64,000 nt of DNA from Gnetum montanum (lineage: Eukaryota; Streptophyta; Gnetopsida; Gnetales; Gnetaceae), in NCBI GenBank assembly GCA_015680685.1, contig MNCI01005623.1, forward strand, positions 318,669-382,668, read 5' to 3'. The translations under genes were made by a program, and so were the position numbers. Positions 58,301 to 64,000 of this stretch are shown here, one piece after another; position 1 is the first letter of the stretch; each line of letters opens with the position of its first letter. The notes under the pieces were generated by a model. It was not told the DNA's origin and searched no databases. It saw nothing but the letters and a program-made list of their open reading frames with translations.

Positions 58301-60582
58301 AACCTCACCCATGTTAAGCATGAGGCCATTATCAACAATAAGCTAGTGGAGTGAGATCACAAGCTAGGAGTGCAACTAAATTATGTTTTGTAAGATTCTC
58401 TATTATCATCAAGTGTATGCTCCAATTCATTGAAGTTGTTCAGAGCTATCATGAAATTCCCTTTCCCACCACTTCTCAACACCTTAATTAGAGAAATAAA
58501 ATATCATCCAATTTTTTTAAGCTTTAAATGGTTTTCAACCTCATCAAATTAAAATGATAAAATTCAAGGTTTCCACACCATTTAGTAAGACCAGGAGCAT
58601 TCTTTAGGCAACTTAGAGCAGCGCATAGGAGATGCTCCTAAATTTCATGGTGATTAACCATAGACTAAAAATCAACGCCATTCAACACAGCATAGGAAGT
58701 AGTAAAAGCAAAATAAGTTTCACTGTAATATCTTATAATGGGTATCGTGAGCAGAAAGAAAAACCAGCAAAGTGTTTGTTGTATCATGCACTAACCTCAT
58801 ATGGGCATGTATGTCTCCCACCATGAAAACTAAAAATGGATAGTGGGAAATGTTGAAAAATTTGCTATAAGGCAAGAAGAAGAAGTAGCTACAAAAAATT
58901 TAGGTGCATAAAAGGCAACTATACAAACGCTAGTAGTATCGTGTCTTTAACATGCCGTCATTGACAACCTGCAATTTGTTGTGCAGGTATATATATTTTA
59001 GCTGGATGACTAGCAACATATATACTACGTTAACATCCAAAGGCTGAAGGTAGGATAGCATCTTGAGGCACCATTTAGATCTGTCCTAATACAAACTGGA
59101 ATTAAAAAAAAACAACCAACCTTATTTGAAACTTGAAAGGTGTTAATTTCATTGTCAGCCTTGTTCGTACGTTTAAAGAATGGTAGTTATGGGCCATGAT
59201 TGTTACAAAATCAGCTGTGTTTCACCATTAAACGTCGATACAATTGTTAATGCACTAATTAGGTATATCTGTCATCAAATTCTTCTGATAATGCATAAGA
59301 TAAAAAGCATAGGATTCGGTAAAAATACATGAACTTAGGTAAAATGCATTCCATGTGGTACGATGGATTAGAAGAGATTTACCATCGTGTGTGAATGAAA
59401 TCCCCGTTGAAACTCACCCATCAGAACTATGCATAACTTCATGAACTTACTTTTAACTAACACAGTTGATGGCAGTTGACAGAAACGATGGTTAACATTG
59501 GTTTCTCCCACAGGGCTGCTATGAATAGGAAAAGGTAGGGCAGGGGCAAGGGCAAGGGCAGAGCCTCTTCAGGGATGATTAGGGGTCTCCACAAACTCCA
59601 CCAGCATGTTCCAGTAGTCTTCTCTCTTCTGCTAGTAGGCAGCAAAAAATAGTAACGGTAGGTCTGTGAAAACTGCAAGGAGCCTTCTTTCTTCGACTGG
59701 CACGAAGTGGGTGATAGGGAACATTTTCCAGCATTTCCAAACATGTTGCTGGTACATTTTGTCATTCTATTACTTTATGCACTAATTTTAATTTATTTTT
59801 AAAATGCTTAAACTTTCATTATTTTATAATTCAAAGCAGTAGCATGGTTTTTAGGCTTCTAGATCCTCAAATCCTTAGATACTGACATATTGCATTCTTC
59901 AACTTGTAAACCATTTTCAATCGGAAACTCCTTATGGTCTCGTTGTGTTGCCCTGATAAGCATAGTTTTGTTGTTGCATTTGCAGCACAATAGCAAGTAT
60001 AAGTTTCTATCTATGGTAACACTGCCAAAGATGTTTCATCCTCAGTGACAACATCATTGCCATTAGCCAGTATTTAGTTTATGCTTAGGTGCAATCTGCT
60101 TGTTAAAATTCAGTAACTGCATCTACCGTCAGCGATGTGCCATTTTATGATGTACTTAAAATTGTTTATGTATCTAAATTCCAAATAGTTGTTGCTTTAG
60201 AGTGGTGTTGTGTGTGACGAAATTAGTGTGGCATTGTGTGTGACGAAATCAGCGTCTCTACCGAAGGAATGAGTTTTGATTTGTTAGTCACGACAATCTT
60301 TTAAAATTTTTAGTCAACCTAGAGTCAGAGAAGCAATTTAAGACAAACTTTCACCATTATGATTTCTCTGTAAAATGCACAGGGGATCACATATTGTTTA
60401 AGCTCTGAGGAATTGAATTTTTATAGCAGAATTTTGAAGTTTGATGTTACGGAGATATGAAAGGTTGTGTATCTTTACTACCAGTTTATTAAAAAAATTT
60501 ATTTTCATTAATATTGTTATACATATGGTTAAGAATATTTCATTAGTGGACTTCTCAATAGTGCTAAACTCTAGTAAGTGCC
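58301..60582. other. Flank without recognised genes
   Basis: Mixed composition up to element H. The minus frame 59457-59765 (102 codons) has a Leu/Pro run caused by a GGGCAAG repeat at 59537-59572 and no known domain; its higher GC would allow a low-copy exon. At 60211-60253 a GTGTGTGACGAAAT word occurs twice. No TE signature is seen. Confidence 0.45.
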
Positions 60583-61530
60583 TGATGAGTGGTGAGGTAC
60601 CCCTACACTCAACCATACGAAACGAGCGTAGCACACATGATCCGGTCAAACTCCGTAGACTAAATGCCTAAACGCCCCATGGAACACTTGGGGTTAATCA
60701 TTTGTTGTCTTCCCAGACTTACTTGTAGTTGTCACAGTGTATGGTTAAGTAAGTCTGAGGTATATGATTTTTATGGTCTTTTATGGTTTTTCTCCTATGC
60801 TAAAGGGTGAAGGGTTAAGAAAGCTAACTAACTCTAACTAAGGATCTAAGTCTAAATTAACTAGTGTCAACATCCATTCCCACTTACCATACACACCCTG
60901 AACTATGCAACTGTGGCTACCAAATGCTAATCCTCACTAGGATCCCCACACGTAACGCACATGCTCGAAGTGGTCATACTGAGGCACTTAACTAGCCTAA
61001 ACGTAATGAGCAGCTGATTTCTTAACTAGCCGTACACACCCGTAGATGCTCGTAATCATGTCGTACTCATTCTACATTCTAGGAGTTGAGGGTAAGAGAG
61101 ACTAATTGCGATGAGTAGCCGATTCCTTGATTAGCTGTACACATTCGTCAATGCTCGTAATCAAGTCGTACTCATGCTGCGCTAATGCATGTAATAAATA
61201 ACAGGTAAGAAATAACATGTAATAAATCCTATTCCATGCACTGCAAGGTTTATCCACAAAGCTCATATTTATTATCATACACAACTTGCGTTCAGGTACA
61301 AACTGCTTGAATAAAGATCCGTTCACTTGGTGACTCCTACTGTGGGCACATGGGAAAATATTCTATCTCTGGAGTGATCAAACTACCAAAGTTTTCCTAC
61401 TTTTAGCCTAGTATGAAAAATGAAGGGAGTGTCACCTCTTATTTATAGATTTGGCGACGGACCACGATATCGCGACGGTCGCGATATAACATACGTGATA
61501 TTGTGGTGCATGCAATATTGCATCTCATCA
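60583..61530 (-). repeat. 3' LTR of element H
   Basis: 948 bp, TGATGAGTGG to CATCTCATCA on the plus strand. It matches the G LTRs, including the minus-strand TATA box at 61447-61440 and GATATC palindromes at 61460-61520. A stretch near 60990-61150 contains a local duplication (GATGAGTAGCCGATT and AATGAGCAGCTGATT blocks with CGTAATCA-GTCGTACTCAT), which explains the extra length. Confidence 0.9.
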
Positions 61531-63547
61531 TACCCCCATGACTGAATGAAAACTCGTCCTTGAGTTCCTTACAATAATATCAGGAAGGTATGGAATTATT
61601 GAGGGGAATAGAACTAATGGGATGACATGTGAATGGATCATTATTACAAGAATTGACAAAATTGGTGTTCATGACAACAAGGGTGAACACCTTATTACAA
61701 TGACATCAAACCTTAGTTGGCAGCTGAGAAAGAGAGAGAGAAAGAAGTGTTGCTGCTACCAATGCCAAGATTGCACCTTCGTTGTCCATCCGTAAGTGCA
61801 TCATTGATCTTGCTCCTTGCATAGCTGCTTCAACGCTACTCCATTCCAAGTGTTTGCTCCAGATCCAATCCATTATTAGATGGTCATCATTTGCACACAC
61901 AACACAATCTTAATTAGCAAGGGTAATCGAATCATCATGTAATTGATACCTTGCTTTGGTGTAAACTCATTGGCTAGGTTGTGGTATGGCTGATATGGAT
62001 CTGGGAATATGTTACTGATGACTACTGAAGGTGTAGGGGTTAGGAAGAAGATCAAAAATTTTGGGGCTAGGAGAAAATCGAAAAAATCAGGCCCCGTACC
62101 CCCATGACTAATCGCGAACCTCTGATAGTGTTAGAATGGAAAAAGAAAAGGAGTAAGAAAGATAGGTAAAAAGCAACAACTATGGCATTGATGAAATGGA
62201 TGTCAAGATGGAAATGAAAAAAATAAAATTAATTTCAAAAATGTTAGGGAAAAGAATTGAACTAATGCTCCAAATAAGAATGTCAGTGGGTCCTCCCCAA
62301 AGTAGGCTCATGCCCTTAATGCCCTGACACCCCCACATTCAAAGAGTTTGTAGGCTTTGGGAATATCATTTGGAATAAGAGTTAAAGTCTTAACCACAAG
62401 AATTTACCAAAAAGAAAACAATGCATCTACCAAAATATATACACTAATGATACAACCGGCAATGAGGTGAACAATGGAGAGAAGGATGGAGAGAAGAGAA
62501 TGGAATGGAATCCCAATAACAAGGTGGTGTACAGCCCCTTATGTGTTGCATGATTAATGTGACTTAGAAATTCTCATTTCAAATCCGGCCTCAAACCAAC
62601 CACATCCAATGACTTCGCATCAATGTAGTTGGCCAAACCATCCACTTGGATAACAAGGATGCATCTCCAAAGAGCCACCACCATTCCGACGAAACAAATG
62701 AGAGAATGGGAAGTGAGAAGGGAGGGGAACACTTTTGGTTCCATAACCAATGCTTGTAGCCTAAGTTTTATTTCTTCTAAGGGGTGTGCTTTGAATTCTC
62801 ACTTTGTTTTTTTTTTTTTTTTTGCTTTTTGTGTTTTGTATTTTTATGTGTGAGAACCACACCATGCAAAGACTTTTTTATTTTTATTGACTCAACTTCC
62901 GATAATTGGGGTAACATCGTAACGACAAGAAAACTCAAGAAGAAACACAAAAGTATCAAGTTTCTTTGAAGTCACACCCTTTTCAATCCTTGAGTCCTTC
63001 CTTAGTTAGAGAAACACCGAGTCACCGATTCATTTAAGTTCTTATTAGAAGGGGACTGTACATTTCCAAGCCGAGAGAGACCATAGAAACTGGTCGATGG
63101 ATGGATGAAGTAAACTCATTGCCTATCATATCAAAAGAAACATACCTTAGTATCAACATTGTGACTTAAAGGTAAAAACCAAACATTAGCAATCAATATG
63201 GAAACAGTTCATACCATCATTCCGAACACTTATTGGGTGACAAACTTACAGGGTGGAACACACACACANTGTGTAAAACAAAAACGTTGTAAAATAAAAA
63301 TTTTTAAAACAAAAATGTTTTAAAACAAAAACTTAAAAGAACTAAGGGCCCTATATGATTAGCATAGGTGGCCATATCCCCCATAACTGAGTTGTAAGGG
63401 AGAGATCTAAAATAATGAGTGCCTGTTTGAATTTCTTAAAAGTGTCCAACTTCTCCCAATTGATGATCTTAGATTAAGGGATGGAAGTTGGCGATGCTCA
63501 TATTCCAATGTATCTATGCCTTCGTTATGGGCATGGGCATCCTCAGT
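61531..63547 (-). other. Noncoding 3' part of H
   Basis: Same order as 54170-56350 in G: purine tract at 61531-61539, the short ORF 61900-61706 (DWIWSKHLEW...SLSLSQLP), the shared GGCATGAGCCTACTTTGGGG block near 62305, a poly-T run at 62807-62823, and an uncertain base at 63270 in a CA/TG microsatellite. No RT or integrase. Confidence 0.7.
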
Positions 63548-64000
63548 TCATTCCATGCATATTTGTCTGCTCCCTTGAGTAGTTGTCAACCACAGGGTAT
63601 CTACTACTAGTTGTGTGGTTGCTACATACAGGGATTTTTGGTTCAAAGTTTCTTGGGCACACCTGTCACATGGAGGCATTTCCTCCATGTCATCACCTGA
63701 TGAATCACTGTATGTGATGCATGGAACTTTTCTCTTCTCGATATTTCCACATATGTTTATCTTAGAGATTTCCAAGGAAAGATCGCAGATCCTAAGGCAT
63801 GCGTCTACTGTACTAAGCCATGCCCTTCCCATTATAATCGAGAAGTCCCCTTCATTGTTGTTCACTTCAATCACTAGAAAATCAACTGGGTAGGACCAAC
63901 CACACACAGTGGTAATGATGTCCCCAACCAATCCCAAGGGAATGGTGATGGACTGGTCTACTAGCTCTAATTGGATGTTGCTCTTCTTGAGTTGGGGCAG
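63548..64000 (-). pseudogene. Protease of element H, C-terminal part (partial)
   Basis: 129 codons open on the minus strand. SNIQLELVDQSITIPLGLVG, TVCGWSYPVDFLVIEVNNNE, FSIIMGRAWLSTVDACLRI and VPCITYSDSSGDDMEEMPPC correspond closely to G and A. The window ends before the active-site motif. H continues to the right, where its gag and 5' LTR should lie. This is the best-preserved protease copy here. Confidence 0.85.

Noticed and set aside
62777-62969. Lys- or Phe-rich ORFs on both strands
   Set aside because: Generated by a poly-T run and its flanks in the noncoding part of H.
63615-63893. 92-codon plus ORF
   Set aside because: Complement of the H protease frame.
1-64000. tRNA, rRNA, snRNA genes or riboswitches
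   Set aside because: No cloverleaf with A/B boxes or conserved rRNA blocks noticed by eye; only primer sites resembling tRNA 3' ends were found.

Overview
The window reads as gene-poor, AT-rich nuclear DNA of a land plant with a large, repeat-filled genome. A gymnosperm would fit, but nothing here proves it. The evidence is the repeat content. There are Athila-like Ty3 elements with a tRNA-Asp-type primer site, chromovirus-type Ty3 elements, SIRE-like Ty1/copia elements with an initiator-Met primer site, and an RTE-type LINE. Most copies are old: frames are broken, and stops and primer-site changes are mostly C-to-T or G-to-A. I found no intact cellular gene, rRNA, tRNA or CRISPR array.

Layout. 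1-3334 is non-repeat flank with remnants of two or three low-copy genes (234-927 plus, 1640-2026 minus, perhaps 2118-2423 plus). 3335-18026 is a nest: a minus Athila-like element (B) whose 3' LTR was split by a complete plus Athila-like element (A, 4138-16757, 12.6 kb) carrying gag, protease, RT, RNase H, integrase and a long third ORF. 18027-21398 is a plus chromovirus fragment (C) joined to LTR-like DNA. 21399-26560 holds two copia elements in opposite orientations (K1 minus, K2 plus). 27551-35241 is a minus chromovirus (D) with gag, protease, RT, RNase H and integrase. 35242-47714 is a minus Athila-like element (E), broken inside gag by another minus element (F, 39485-46548) that keeps only gag and the third ORF. 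49797-58300 is a plus RTE LINE split in its endonuclease by a plus element (G, 50088-57226) that carries gag and protease but no polymerase. 58300-60582 is unassigned flank. 60583-64000 is the 3' half of a minus sister of G (element H).

How the parts relate. A, B, E, F, G and H are one Athila-like superfamily. They share 0.8-0.95 kb LTRs starting TGATG and ending CATCA, the same primer site, the same gag and protease, and U3 regions holding arrays of short palindromes. A has the complete set of genes, so relatives of A are the plausible source of reverse transcriptase and integrase for the polymerase-less forms F, G and H. The points most worth following are the long third ORF shared by A, B and F, the recurring gag-protease form G/H, and the palindromic decamer arrays in the U3 of both the Ty3 and the Ty1 families.
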